From Verrucomicrobiota bacterium (GTDB lineage Bacteria; Verrucomicrobiota; Verrucomicrobiia; Limisphaerales; JACRJZ01), in assembly GCA_022711695.1 (NCBI GenBank), contig JAKLEJ010000003.1, positions 1 to 24,599 of the forward strand: DNA of 24,599 nt. The letters run 5' to 3'. Positions 8,208 through 15,930 of the stretch are shown piece after piece. Both the position numbers and the translations under genes were made by a program. Each line of letters begins with the position of its first letter. Within the stretch, counting starts at the first letter, position 1. The notes under the pieces are model-generated. The model was not told the origin of the DNA, ran no database searches, and was given only the letters and a program-made list of their open reading frames with translations.

Positions 8208-9734
8208 ATGCCCCGCCATCCATCCACCCTCGGCCAATTCTCGCGGCGCGCCCTGATGGTTCTCGCGCTCCTGCTGTTGCCTGTGGCCGCCAGCTCCGCC
8301 CAAAACGCCCGGCGGATTCTCAGCGATACGGGGGACCCGGTCCTGTATCCGTCCTACCTGACCGAGTACGACGGCCGGCTCTTCTTTCGGGCGAACAATC
8401 TGCCCCAGGGAAACAACGTGGAACTCTGGGCGTTCGACGGCGCCGTCGCCCGGATGGCAGCCGAGATCAACGTCGGCGCGAGCGGATCGGACCCTTCCTA
8501 CCTGACGGTGTTTGGCGGCAAGCTCTATTTCTGCGCCGACGCCGGCGGCGGCGCCAGGCTCTGGCAGTACGATCCGACCAACGGCGCGTCCGTGGCGCCC
8601 GGGTCCGGGTCCAATGCCAGCCTGCCGCAGGATCTTTTCGCTTACGGGAGCAATCTCCTGTTCCGGGCGTCCCGCTTTGGCGCTCCTGGCAACATTGGAA
8701 TCGAATTGTGGCGGTTCGACGGGGCCGCGCAGACGCCGCTGGACCTGTTCGCCGGCAGCGGCAGTTCCTACCCGCAGCATTTCATCGAGTATGGAGGCCA
8801 GTTGTACTTCAACGCCTGCGGCACGCCCGGCCAGGGCACGGAACTCTGGCGCTACAACGGCGTTGGCATGCCCACCGAGGCGGCGCGCCTCTATCCGAAC
8901 AACGGATCGAGCCCCGAGAATTTCGCCGTCTATGACGGCCGCCTCTATTTCTCCGCCTACGACGGAATCCACGGCCGCGAACTGTGGCGCTATGACGGCG
9001 TCAACGCCACGCTCGCGGCGGACATCGTTTCCGGCGGCCAGTACTCGTCCTCCAACCCAAGCGGCCTCACCGTCTATAATGGCAGACTCTACTTTTGCGC
9101 CACTGACGGGGTTCACGGCTACGAGCTGTGGTCCTTCGATGGAACCAACGCCCAGATGGCGGCGGAGATCAACCCGACGCCCGACCCGGGCAACGGCGAC
9201 ACCTTCCTGATGGATTCCAGCCCCGGCGGCTTCAAGGTGTTCGACGGCCTGCTCTATTTCGCAGCGAACGACGGGGTTCATGGACGAGAGCTGTGGTCCT
9301 TCGATGGCGTCACGGCCCGGCAGGTCCTGGACATCAACCCCGGTCAATATGGTTCGGAAGTCTCGGAACTCACGGTCTTCCAAGGCGCCCTCTACTTCAG
9401 CGCCGACGACGGCTACGTGCCCGGCCTGAACGCCCTGGAACCGCAGGTCTTTGCCCTGGAGTCGGTCCTGCCGGTGGCGCCCTTGAAGCTGTCCCCGCCG
9501 GAGATGATCTCAGGCAACCAACTGAGACTCACGCTGGAGAGCGATGACGGAACGCCCCTGACCTCCGGCCATCTGGCCCGCATCCAAATCTACACGTCCA
9601 CCGACCTCGCCGAACCCTTGAGCGCATGGCAGAGGGTCACCAATCCCGTGGCGCTCCAGAATGGCGCGGCGCAAGTCACCGGCCTCGATGCCAACAGCCC
9701 CTTCCGGTTCTACCGCGCCGTGATGACGCCGTAG
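8208..9734 (+). CDS. Secreted ELW-repeat (propeller-like) protein
   Basis: The start at 8208 gives 508 residues with a clear signal peptide (RRALMVLALLLLPVAASSAQ); an in-frame ATG at 8187 would lie inside the promoter. Most of the mature protein is eight imperfect ~50-residue repeats. Each has a 'G-x-L-Y-F-x-A' strand (GRLFFRAN, GKLYFCAD, SNLLFRAS, GQLYFNAC, GRLYFSAY, GRLYFCAT, GLLYFAAN, GALYFSAD). All but the last are followed by 'G-x-E-L-W-x-[FY]-D-G'-type ends such as HGRELWRYDG. This pattern, as in the hyalin/ELWxxDG repeat families, suggests a beta-propeller on the cell surface or in the periplasm. The C-terminal ~85 residues look like a beta-sandwich ending in FRFYRAVM, a tail often seen in verrucomicrobial secreted proteins. 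No catalytic motif is seen; a binding or structural role is a guess. Confidence 0.78.
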   Translation: MPRHPSTLGQFSRRALMVLALLLLPVAASSAQNARRILSDTGDPVLYPSYLTEYDGRLFFRANNLPQGNNVELWAFDGAVARMAAEINVGASGSDPSYLTVFGGKLYFCADAGGGARLWQYDPTNGASVAPGSGSNASLPQDLFAYGSNLLFRASRFGAPGNIGIELWRFDGAAQTPLDLFAGSGSSYPQHFIEYGGQLYFNACGTPGQGTELWRYNGVGMPTEAARLYPNNGSSPENFAVYDGRLYFSAYDGIHGRELWRYDGVNATLAADIVSGGQYSSSNPSGLTVYNGRLYFCATDGVHGYELWSFDGTNAQMAAEINPTPDPGNGDTFLMDSSPGGFKVFDGLLYFAANDGVHGRELWSFDGVTARQVLDINPGQYGSEVSELTVFQGALYFSADDGYVPGLNALEPQVFALESVLPVAPLKLSPPEMISGNQLRLTLESDDGTPLTSGHLARIQIYTSTDLAEPLSAWQRVTNPVALQNGAAQVTGLDANSPFRFYRAVMTP

Positions 9735-9763
9735 GCAGAGCATCAAGGGCGCACGGAGGCGAC

Positions 9764-9780
9764 CGAAGGCATGGCCTTCG
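9764..9780. terminator. Perfect 7-bp hairpin between convergent genes
   Basis: CGAAGGC-ATG-GCCTTCG lies 30 nt after the ELW-gene stop and 93 nt beyond the stop of the convergent NPCBM gene. There is no T-run on either side, so it may be a bidirectional transcript-end structure rather than a classical intrinsic terminator. Confidence 0.3.
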
Positions 9781-9872
9781 CGGGCAGCGCAAGACAACAG
9801 AGGGTCCGGTGACCGGTGGCCGCTCGACGCTCTGTGGGGCGCGCGAATTCGCGGAATCTGCGGTCGGCCAAG

Positions 9873-11591
9873 TCAACGTTCCAGTTTCGGGTCCAGCCAG
9901 ACGCTCCAATCCGAGGTGGCCCCGTCGCCGGCGTCTTCGGCGACCAACTCTAACTGTTCAACGCCGGCCACGCTGACCCGGAACTCCACCGGCCGGTGGT
10001 CCTTCACCACTGCGGATTCGTAAAGGGTGCGGCCGTCTCCGCGCAGCACCAAGCGAACAGATCCGGCGCTTCCATCCTGCAATCCGCCGCCCCCTTGGAA
10101 CCACTGCCAACGTCCGTCCAATGCAAAGGCCAGCCGCGACGGGGCATGAGCGAACAGGCCGCGCTGGTAGAAGCGCCCGCCGACCATCAGGAACGCCTGA
10201 TCGCCCTCGGGCAGGGCGCGATCGCGAACAAGCCGGCCCCAACCCACCTTGGCGGACACGTAGGAGCAGTCAGACAAAACCACGGTCTTCTCGCCCGCTG
10301 GGATTTCCGCGGGCGACCTGAGCGGCGGCGGCTTCAGGAGTCGTTCCACCAACGCCGCCTGGCTCTGGATGACCGTGTCTGCGGGATGCTCCGAGGCCGT
10401 CTGCCGGGCGACCAGGCGCGCCTCCTGCGCGGTGTCTTTCAGGAGAGCGCTGCTGAGCCGCATCGTCACAAACGCGCGGGTCAATTCCTCCAGGCGGGGC
10501 GCGCCCTGAGGATCGACCTCGTATCCAAACGCGCGGGTGCTGTCGCGCCCGTCTTCCAGGATCGCGCGCAAGCGCAGCTCGCATCGGCCGGCCTGGAATT
10601 CATCGATGACAATTTGGAAGCATCCGTCGGCCGCGACCGGCGCCGCAAAGCCCGCGGCATCGTAGTCCATCCTGGGTTTTTCGGGGTCCTGATAGGCCAC
10701 CATCTGAGCGGCGCGCGGAGTGGCGTCGCATTTGCCGGAAACGGTCAGTTTGCCCGCCGCCCACTGGGCTTGCAGGCCACTCCAGACCACCCGTTCCGCC
10801 GACCTTGCGACCGCGACCCCCGTGAAGAGCGGATGCCGGGACAAGGGGGCGGCGCTGGCAGCCGAAAGGAAGGTCCCCTGCCCTTCCCCGCGGAGTTCCT
10901 GGCCATAGGTGTGATTGCCGTCGCCCATGAGCGAGTGGCCGCGGGCGGCGCGCGCGGCGCGATTGGCCGCATCGTGCGGCAGTCCCATGGCATGCCCGAG
11001 TTCGTGCGCGACCCCGCCGAGATAATGACTGTTGAACTCGCCGATCGAGCACGGGCGGCCGTAGTAGCCGCCGGGCCTCTTCGAGCCCAGCTCGCGCGGG
11101 TCCAGCAGCGGATCGTCATAGACCATGGCAGCCGCGCCGAGCCCGCAGTAGGGGCCCAGTTCGATGGCCCGGCCATTCTGCCACTCCAGCAGCGGCGAGA
11201 AGATGAGCACCGTTTCCCGGCGAAGGTCCACGCCCTGCGCTCGGAAAGCCTGTCGCACCTCCTCGACCATCCGGCCGGCGGCATCGCGGCCGTAGTCTGG
11301 CGTGGGGCTCCTGCCCTTGACCTGGAGAATGTGCAGCGCGCCCCCGGCGCCACGATCCAGGGCGAAAGTGAGGGGGCCAAAGCCGTTCCGGGCCATCCCC
11401 TCGCGATAAAAGGCCTGCACGTTCGTCATCACCCGCTCGAGGCGTTCGGCGTAACCGGGGAGCGGCGTGCGATCGGTCGGGCAGAAATAGGCCAGGCGCA
11501 GGACCGGGGCGGCGGAAGCGGCGAACGTGACTCCCAGGCAAACGAGGCCAAGGAGCCATAGTCCGAACAGGCGGGGGCTTGAAATGCTCAT
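9873..11591 (-). CDS. Secreted metzincin-like metalloprotease with C-terminal NPCBM domain
   Basis: The 572-residue protein has a signal peptide (LFGLWLLGLVCLGVTFAASA). Around residue 196 lies HELGHAMGLPH, a full HExxHxxGxxH zinc motif with three His ligands (196, 200, 206) and Glu197 as the likely base. Met222 in 'HSLMGDGNH' is a candidate Met-turn. This is the metzincin signature, so a zinc peptidase role outside the cytoplasm is likely. Residues ~280-350 look like a beta-sandwich. Residues ~435-572 match the NPCBM/NEW2 carbohydrate-binding type (VVLSDCSYVSAKVGWG, FYQRGLFAHAPS, ending with SDWSVWLDPKLE). Such a pairing suggests a peptidase directed to glycoproteins or carbohydrate surfaces, which is inference. 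The ATG at 11591 has no clear Shine-Dalgarno. The gene is convergent with the ELW gene and divergent from kup. Confidence 0.8.
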   Translation of the reverse strand: MSISSPRLFGLWLLGLVCLGVTFAASAAPVLRLAYFCPTDRTPLPGYAERLERVMTNVQAFYREGMARNGFGPLTFALDRGAGGALHILQVKGRSPTPDYGRDAAGRMVEEVRQAFRAQGVDLRRETVLIFSPLLEWQNGRAIELGPYCGLGAAAMVYDDPLLDPRELGSKRPGGYYGRPCSIGEFNSHYLGGVAHELGHAMGLPHDAANRAARAARGHSLMGDGNHTYGQELRGEGQGTFLSAASAAPLSRHPLFTGVAVARSAERVVWSGLQAQWAAGKLTVSGKCDATPRAAQMVAYQDPEKPRMDYDAAGFAAPVAADGCFQIVIDEFQAGRCELRLRAILEDGRDSTRAFGYEVDPQGAPRLEELTRAFVTMRLSSALLKDTAQEARLVARQTASEHPADTVIQSQAALVERLLKPPPLRSPAEIPAGEKTVVLSDCSYVSAKVGWGRLVRDRALPEGDQAFLMVGGRFYQRGLFAHAPSRLAFALDGRWQWFQGGGGLQDGSAGSVRLVLRGDGRTLYESAVVKDHRPVEFRVSVAGVEQLELVAEDAGDGATSDWSVWLDPKLER

Positions 11592-11757
11592 GCGGCGGCG
11601 CGGATCAATAGTTGCATGCGAATCGGCTCATCGGAGTCGGATTCTACCGCGGCGGGTTTGCAGCGCACGCCCAAAAAGGCGGGCGGCCGCGCCGAAGGCA
11701 ACGCCCGGGAAGCCAGCCTGCGGCGCTGCGCGGCCCAAGCCAGGCGCCAGAGGCGGA

Positions 11758-11785
11758 TTGACAGGGAAGCGAGCCTTGTTAGTGT
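11758..11785 (+). promoter_or_regulatory. Promoter for the kup riboswitch leader
   Basis: A perfect TTGACA (11758-11763) is followed after 16 bp by TAGTGT (11780-11785). A start about 7 nt later (~11792) falls just before the riboswitch aptamer, as expected for a leader RNA. Confidence 0.55.
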
Positions 11786-11800
11786 CTTGCCATGCAGCCT

Positions 11801-11925
11801 AATTCCGGCGAGCACGAGCCGGGAGCGGGGGAACCAAACGCCCGGTTACCAGGTCGGGGCGAACAGCGGATTGCGCCGCTGGGGCCACTTTCAAGGCCCA
11901 GCCCGTCAGCTAACCTCGTCGGCCT
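11801..11925 (+). ncRNA. c-di-AMP riboswitch (ydaO-yuaA class) upstream of kup
   Basis: The leader holds the hallmark blocks of the ydaO-yuaA aptamer in order: GAGCCGGGAGCGGGGGAACC (within 11815-11834), GGTCGGGGCGAA (11852-11863), and the near-invariant CCCGTCAGCTAACCTCG (11902-11918). A closing P1 stem of 8 bp pairs CCGGCGAG (11805-11812) with CTCGTCGG (11915-11922), with one G-U. The class binds cyclic di-AMP and normally turns genes off when the ligand is high. Potassium transporters are known targets, and kup starts 62 nt after the aptamer. The GC-rich helices between these blocks (e.g. AACGCCCGGTTACC and the segment around 11866-11896) can form the internal hairpins. The class assignment rests on motif and stem matching by eye. 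Confidence 0.85.
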
Positions 11926-11931
11926 GTGAAA

Positions 11932-11971
11932 GAGCAATCTTCCTGAAGCCCTGCGCTCGGGCGATTGGCTC
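11932..11971 (+). promoter_or_regulatory. Hairpin in the likely riboswitch expression platform
   Basis: GAGCAATC (11932-11939) can pair with GATTGGCTC (11963-11971, one bulged G), enclosing a second stem GCCC/GGGC (11948-11951 with 11959-11962). The structure sits between the aptamer and the kup ATG. It has no following T-run, so it is not a standard terminator; it might affect ribosome access to the start region at 11978-11990. Confidence 0.35.
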
Positions 11972-11987
11972 GCAACCTTGGGATACG

Positions 11988-13901
11988 ATGAGCGAAACAG
12001 CGGCAGAAGCCAGCGTTGGCGGTCGTCCGAAACAAACGCGCTTGAGCGTCCTCGCCTTGGGGGCGTTGGGGGTCGTGTACGGGGACATCGGCACCAGCCC
12101 GCTATACGCCCTGAAGAGCTGTTTTGCCGGGCCGACGGGCGTGCAGGCGTCGCACGATAACGTCCTGGGAGTGCTGTCGCTCATCTTCTGGGCGCTGATC
12201 CTCCTGGTGTCGCTGAAATACATCGCATTCGTGCTGCGGGCCGACAACCGCGGCGAGGGAGGCATCCTGGCGCTGATGGCGCTGGCCTTTCCAGAGAGAG
12301 ACCGGGCCAACGCGACGCGGGCGGTATGGTTCTTCACGATTCTCGGCATCTTTGGAGCGGCGCTGCTTTATGGGGACGGCTTGATCACGCCGGCCATCAC
12401 CGTGCTGGGGGCGGTGGAAGGCCTGGAAACGGCCACGCCGTTGTTCAAGCCCTACACGGTGCCGCTGGCAGTCGTGATCCTGGTCGTGTTGTTCAGCGTG
12501 CAGCGGGTGGGGACCGGCAGCGTGGGCCGGGTGTTCGGGTGGGTGATGCTGCTGTGGTTTGTGACCATTGGCGCCCTGGGAATCAACGGGATGCGCGGGG
12601 CCCCGGAAGTGCTGGGCGCCATTTCGCCTCATCATGGCGCGCGCTTTCTGGCGCAAAACGGCTGGCACGGCTTCCACGTGTTGGGCAGCGTCTTCCTGGT
12701 GGTGACGGGCGCGGAGGCGCTCTATGCCGACATGGGCCATTTCGGGCGAAAGCCGATCCGGTTGGCGTGGTATGGCCTGGTGCTGCCGGGGCTGTTCCTG
12801 AACTACCTTGGCCAGGGCGCCCTGGTGCTCCACCATCCCGAGGCGTCGGTCAATCCGTTCTTCGGGCTGGCGCCGTCCAAATGGGCGCTCTACCCGCTGG
12901 TGGCGCTGGCCACGGCGGCGGCGGCCATCGCGTCGCAGGCGTTGATCTCGGGCTGCTTCTCCCTGACGATGCAAGCGGTGCAACTGGGTTACGCGCCGCG
13001 AGTGGGGATCGCGCACACCTCCTCGTCGGAACGCGGCCAGATCTACATTCCCGTGGTCAACTGGGCGCTGATGGTGGCGTGCGTCGGCCTGGTGCTGGTG
13101 TTCAAGACGTCTGAGAACCTCGCCGCGGCCTATGGCATCGCCGTGGTGCTCACCATGGTGATCACCACGTGCCTGTTCTTCTTCACCGCGCGGCGACGGT
13201 GGAAATGGAGCGGGCCGCTGACTGGCGCCTTGTGCGCGGTGTTTCTGGCCGTGGAGCTCTCTTTCCTGGGCGCGAACCTGATCAAACTGGGGCACGGCGG
13301 CGGGTTTCCACTGGCGATCGGCCTGGCCGGTTTGACGCTGATGTCCACGTGGAAGACGGGGCGGACGCGTCTCCGACAACGGCTGGCGAGCAGCCTTTTG
13401 CCAATCGCGGATTTCTTGAAGAGCGTGAGCGAGTTCGCGCCGGTGCGGGTCAAGGGCACCTCCGTGTTTCTTGCCGGAAACCCGGAAGGCACGCCGCTGG
13501 CGCTGACCCACAGCCTGAAACACAACAAGACGCTGCACGAGCGGGTGATCCTGCTGACGGTCCTGATCGAGGAGGTCCCTTACGTGGAGAAGGAACGGCG
13601 GGTGGAAGTGGCGGACCTGGGCAACTCCTTCTGGCGCGTGGTGGGGCGCTACGGGTTCATGGAAGAACCGCGGGTGTCCGAGATTCTGATGGGCTGCAAG
13701 GAGCAAGGGCTCAAAGTCAAGGAGTTGGAAAGCACCTTCTACCTGAGCCGTGAAACGGTGATCCCAAGCCGCCGGCCCGGGCTGGCGCGGTGGCGCAAGC
13801 ATCTCTTCGCGCTCATGTCGCGCAACGCGCAGTCGGCCACCGCGTATTTTCGGCTAACCCCCAACCGGGTGGTCGAGATGGGCATGCAGATCGAGATTTG
13901 A
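11988..13901 (+). CDS. kup: Low-affinity potassium uptake transporter Kup
   Basis: The ATG at 11988 gives 637 residues, the normal length for KUP/HAK/KT proteins; the frame is open upstream but runs through the riboswitch. The N-terminus has the family signature VYGDIGTSPLYALKSCF, then 'DNRGEGGILALMAL' and the 'ALLYGDGLITPAITVLGAVEG' segment of the first transmembrane region. About twelve hydrophobic helices follow up to residue ~465, then a cytoplasmic tail ending in the usual NRVVEMGMQIEI. Kup moves K+ into the cell, coupled to protons. The c-di-AMP riboswitch in its leader indicates shut-off when c-di-AMP is high, that is, when K+ is plentiful. cysA lies convergent 61 bp downstream. Confidence 0.95.
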   Translation: MSETAAEASVGGRPKQTRLSVLALGALGVVYGDIGTSPLYALKSCFAGPTGVQASHDNVLGVLSLIFWALILLVSLKYIAFVLRADNRGEGGILALMALAFPERDRANATRAVWFFTILGIFGAALLYGDGLITPAITVLGAVEGLETATPLFKPYTVPLAVVILVVLFSVQRVGTGSVGRVFGWVMLLWFVTIGALGINGMRGAPEVLGAISPHHGARFLAQNGWHGFHVLGSVFLVVTGAEALYADMGHFGRKPIRLAWYGLVLPGLFLNYLGQGALVLHHPEASVNPFFGLAPSKWALYPLVALATAAAAIASQALISGCFSLTMQAVQLGYAPRVGIAHTSSSERGQIYIPVVNWALMVACVGLVLVFKTSENLAAAYGIAVVLTMVITTCLFFFTARRRWKWSGPLTGALCAVFLAVELSFLGANLIKLGHGGGFPLAIGLAGLTLMSTWKTGRTRLRQRLASSLLPIADFLKSVSEFAPVRVKGTSVFLAGNPEGTPLALTHSLKHNKTLHERVILLTVLIEEVPYVEKERRVEVADLGNSFWRVVGRYGFMEEPRVSEILMGCKEQGLKVKELESTFYLSRETVIPSRRPGLARWRKHLFALMSRNAQSATAYFRLTPNRVVEMGMQIEI

Positions 13902-13962
13902 CCCGGGCGCCCCTGTCCTCCTTGCCGCCGTTCGGCGCGAGTGGCTCGGTTCGGCATTCGGG

Positions 13963-15039
13963 TCAGATGGAGTAGTCGTCGGAGAAGACGCGCACGTTCT
14001 GCAGTTCCACAAAGAGCTGTTCGCCGGGCTGCGGCTGCAACTGGCGGAATTGGTCTCTGCTCAGTTGCACCGCGAAAGCCGCGCCGCCGTCGAGCCGCTC
14101 GAGTTCCAGTTGCGCCACCGGCCCGGCCGCATGACAGCGGACCAGGCGCGCCGCAAGAGTGGATCGCCCGCTGGCTTCGCGCGTCACGCGGATGTCGTGC
14201 GGGCGGACAAACGCCACCGCCTGGGACTGCGGCCCCCCAGCGCCACGCGCAGCCTCAAACGCAGTGTCCCCAATCAGAACCCGCCCCTCGTGGATGCGTC
14301 CGTGAAACAGGTTCACATTGCCCAGGAAGTCGTAGATGAACGGCGAGGCCGGGCGGTCGTAGATATCGTCGGGCGTCCCGATCTGCTCGATGCGGCCGTC
14401 CCGCATGATGGCCACCCGATCGGCGACCTCGAGCGCCTCCTCCTGGTCGTGCGTGACAAAGAGCGTGGTGATGTGGATTTCGTCATGCAGGCGGCGAAGC
14501 CAACGGCGAAGGTCCTTGCGCACCTTGGCGTCCAGCGCGCCGAAAGGCTCGTCCAGCAGGAGGACTTTGGGTTCGACGGCCAGAGCGCGAGCCAGGGCCA
14601 CCCGCTGACGCTGACCGCCGGAAAGCTGGGCCGGATACCGTTGCGCCAGGGGCTCCAACTGAACCAGCTTGAGGAGGGTTTCCACCCGCTGCAGAATGTC
14701 GCGCTCGGGCGGGCGGGTGGCGCGCGGACGCACCCGGAGGCCGAAGGCGATGTTCTCAAACACGCTCAAATGGCGAAAGAGGGCGTAATGCTGAAAGGCG
14801 AAACCGGCCTTGCGCTGACTGGCGGGCAAGTGGGTGACATCGTCCCCGTAGAAGAGCACCTGCGCGGGGCCCGGATCGGGAAACTCCAAGCCGGCAATGA
14901 TCCGGAGAAGGGTGGTCTTGCCGGAGCCGGACGGCCCAAGCAACGCGACCAACTCTCCCGACTCGACTTTGAGGGTGACGTCATCGAGGGCTTTGAACTT
15001 CCCGAATTGCCGGGTGATGTGGCGGACTTCGATGCTCAT
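13963..15039 (-). CDS. cysA: Sulfate/thiosulfate ABC transporter ATP-binding protein CysA
   Basis: The 358-residue protein powers sulfate import across the inner membrane together with CysT and CysW. It has Walker A GPSGSGKTT (~35-43), the signature LSGGQRQRVALA (~139), Walker B KVLLLDEPFGALDAKVR (~158) and the switch His in FVTHDQEEALEVADR (~197). A TOBE-like regulatory domain fills the C-terminal third ('VAFVRPHDIRV'). The length and 'LRRLHDEIHITTLFVTHD' wording are typical of CysA. Its ATG overlaps the cysW stop by 4 nt (ATGA), so the two are translationally coupled; the same frame is open upstream but that part is cysW. It is the last gene of the sulfate locus and is convergent with kup. 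Confidence 0.95.
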   Translation of the reverse strand: MSIEVRHITRQFGKFKALDDVTLKVESGELVALLGPSGSGKTTLLRIIAGLEFPDPGPAQVLFYGDDVTHLPASQRKAGFAFQHYALFRHLSVFENIAFGLRVRPRATRPPERDILQRVETLLKLVQLEPLAQRYPAQLSGGQRQRVALARALAVEPKVLLLDEPFGALDAKVRKDLRRWLRRLHDEIHITTLFVTHDQEEALEVADRVAIMRDGRIEQIGTPDDIYDRPASPFIYDFLGNVNLFHGRIHEGRVLIGDTAFEAARGAGGPQSQAVAFVRPHDIRVTREASGRSTLAARLVRCHAAGPVAQLELERLDGGAAFAVQLSRDQFRQLQPQPGEQLFVELQNVRVFSDDYSI

Positions 15040-15923
15040 GGACTGGATCCGTGGTTGGCGCCGGGCGCGGAAGCGTTCTTCCACTCGACCCAGGTCTTGA
15101 GCGCCAGGGTGACCAGCGCCAGCAAGGTCAGGAGCGAGGCCACGGCAAACGCGCCGACGAAGTTGTATTCGTTGTAGAGAATTTCGATGTGGAGCGGGAT
15201 GGTGTTGGTCTCGCCTCGGATATGGCCGGAGACCACCGAGACCGCGCCAAACTCGCCCATGGCGCGGGCGTTGCACAGAATGACGCCGTAAAGGAGGCCC
15301 CACTTGATGTTCGGGAGGGTGACCCGCCAGAAGGTCTTCCAGCCGCTCGCCCCAAGAACGATGGCTGCCTCCTCCTCGCTGCGACCCTGGGCCTGCATCA
15401 GGGGAATAAGTTCGCGGGCAACAAACGGGAACGTCACGAAGGTGGTGGCCAGCACAATGCCCGGCACGGCGAAGATGATCTGGATTTCGCGCTCGATCAG
15501 CCAGGGGCCAAGGGCCCCCTGCGCGCCGAAGAGAAGAACGAAGATCAGGCCGGAGATGACTGGGGAAACGGAGAACGGCAGGTCAATAAGGGTGATGAGC
15601 AACTGTTTGCCAGGGAAACGGAACTTGGCGATGGCCCAGGCGGCGGCGACTCCAAAGACGCAATTGAGAGGCACAGCAATGGCCGCGGCGATCACGGTGA
15701 GCTTGATTGCGCTGAAGGTGACGGGATCGTGAAAGGACTTCAAATAGGCGCCCCATCCCCTGGCCAGCGCGTGGGCAAAGACTGAAGCCAAAGGGACAAC
15801 TAGGAACAGCGCCAGAAAGCCAAGCGCAAGCCCGATCAGCAAACGGCGGACCCGCGGCGGCTCGCTCGTGGGGCGACGGCGCGGCGTCATCGAGGCGCGG
15901 TTGAGCGTGGCGGCGGGGCCCAT
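15036..15923 (-). CDS. cysW: Sulfate ABC transporter permease CysW
   Basis: The 295-residue inner-membrane protein has about six hydrophobic segments (e.g. LLIGLALGFLALFLVVPLAS; IAVPLNCVFGVAAAWAIA). Its EAA loop, EEEAAIVLGASGWKTFWRV, contacts CysA. The 'CNARAMGEFGAVSVVSGHIRG' segment is typical of CysW. The start is taken at 15923, 8 nt after the cysT stop; an ATG at 15890 (284 residues) is an alternative, and neither has a clear Shine-Dalgarno. The frame is open further upstream, but that part lies within cysT. It pairs with CysT to form the translocation pore. Confidence 0.93.
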   Translation of the reverse strand: MGPAATLNRASMTPRRRPTSEPPRVRRLLIGLALGFLALFLVVPLASVFAHALARGWGAYLKSFHDPVTFSAIKLTVIAAAIAVPLNCVFGVAAAWAIAKFRFPGKQLLITLIDLPFSVSPVISGLIFVLLFGAQGALGPWLIEREIQIIFAVPGIVLATTFVTFPFVARELIPLMQAQGRSEEEAAIVLGASGWKTFWRVTLPNIKWGLLYGVILCNARAMGEFGAVSVVSGHIRGETNTIPLHIEILYNEYNFVGAFAVASLLTLLALVTLALKTWVEWKNASAPGANHGSSP

Positions 15924-15930
15924 AGAAGGT

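Noticed and set aside
11616..11987. N-terminal extension of the kup reading frame
   Set aside because: The frame passes through the promoter and the riboswitch; the ATG at 11988 gives normal Kup length and N-terminus.
12102..13802. 566-codon open frame on the minus strand opposite kup
   Set aside because: Composition is dominated by His, Arg, Gln and Pro without motifs; kup on the other strand is unmistakable.
13902..13962. Terminator between the convergent kup and cysA genes
   Set aside because: No convincing stem with a T-run was found in the 61-bp gap.
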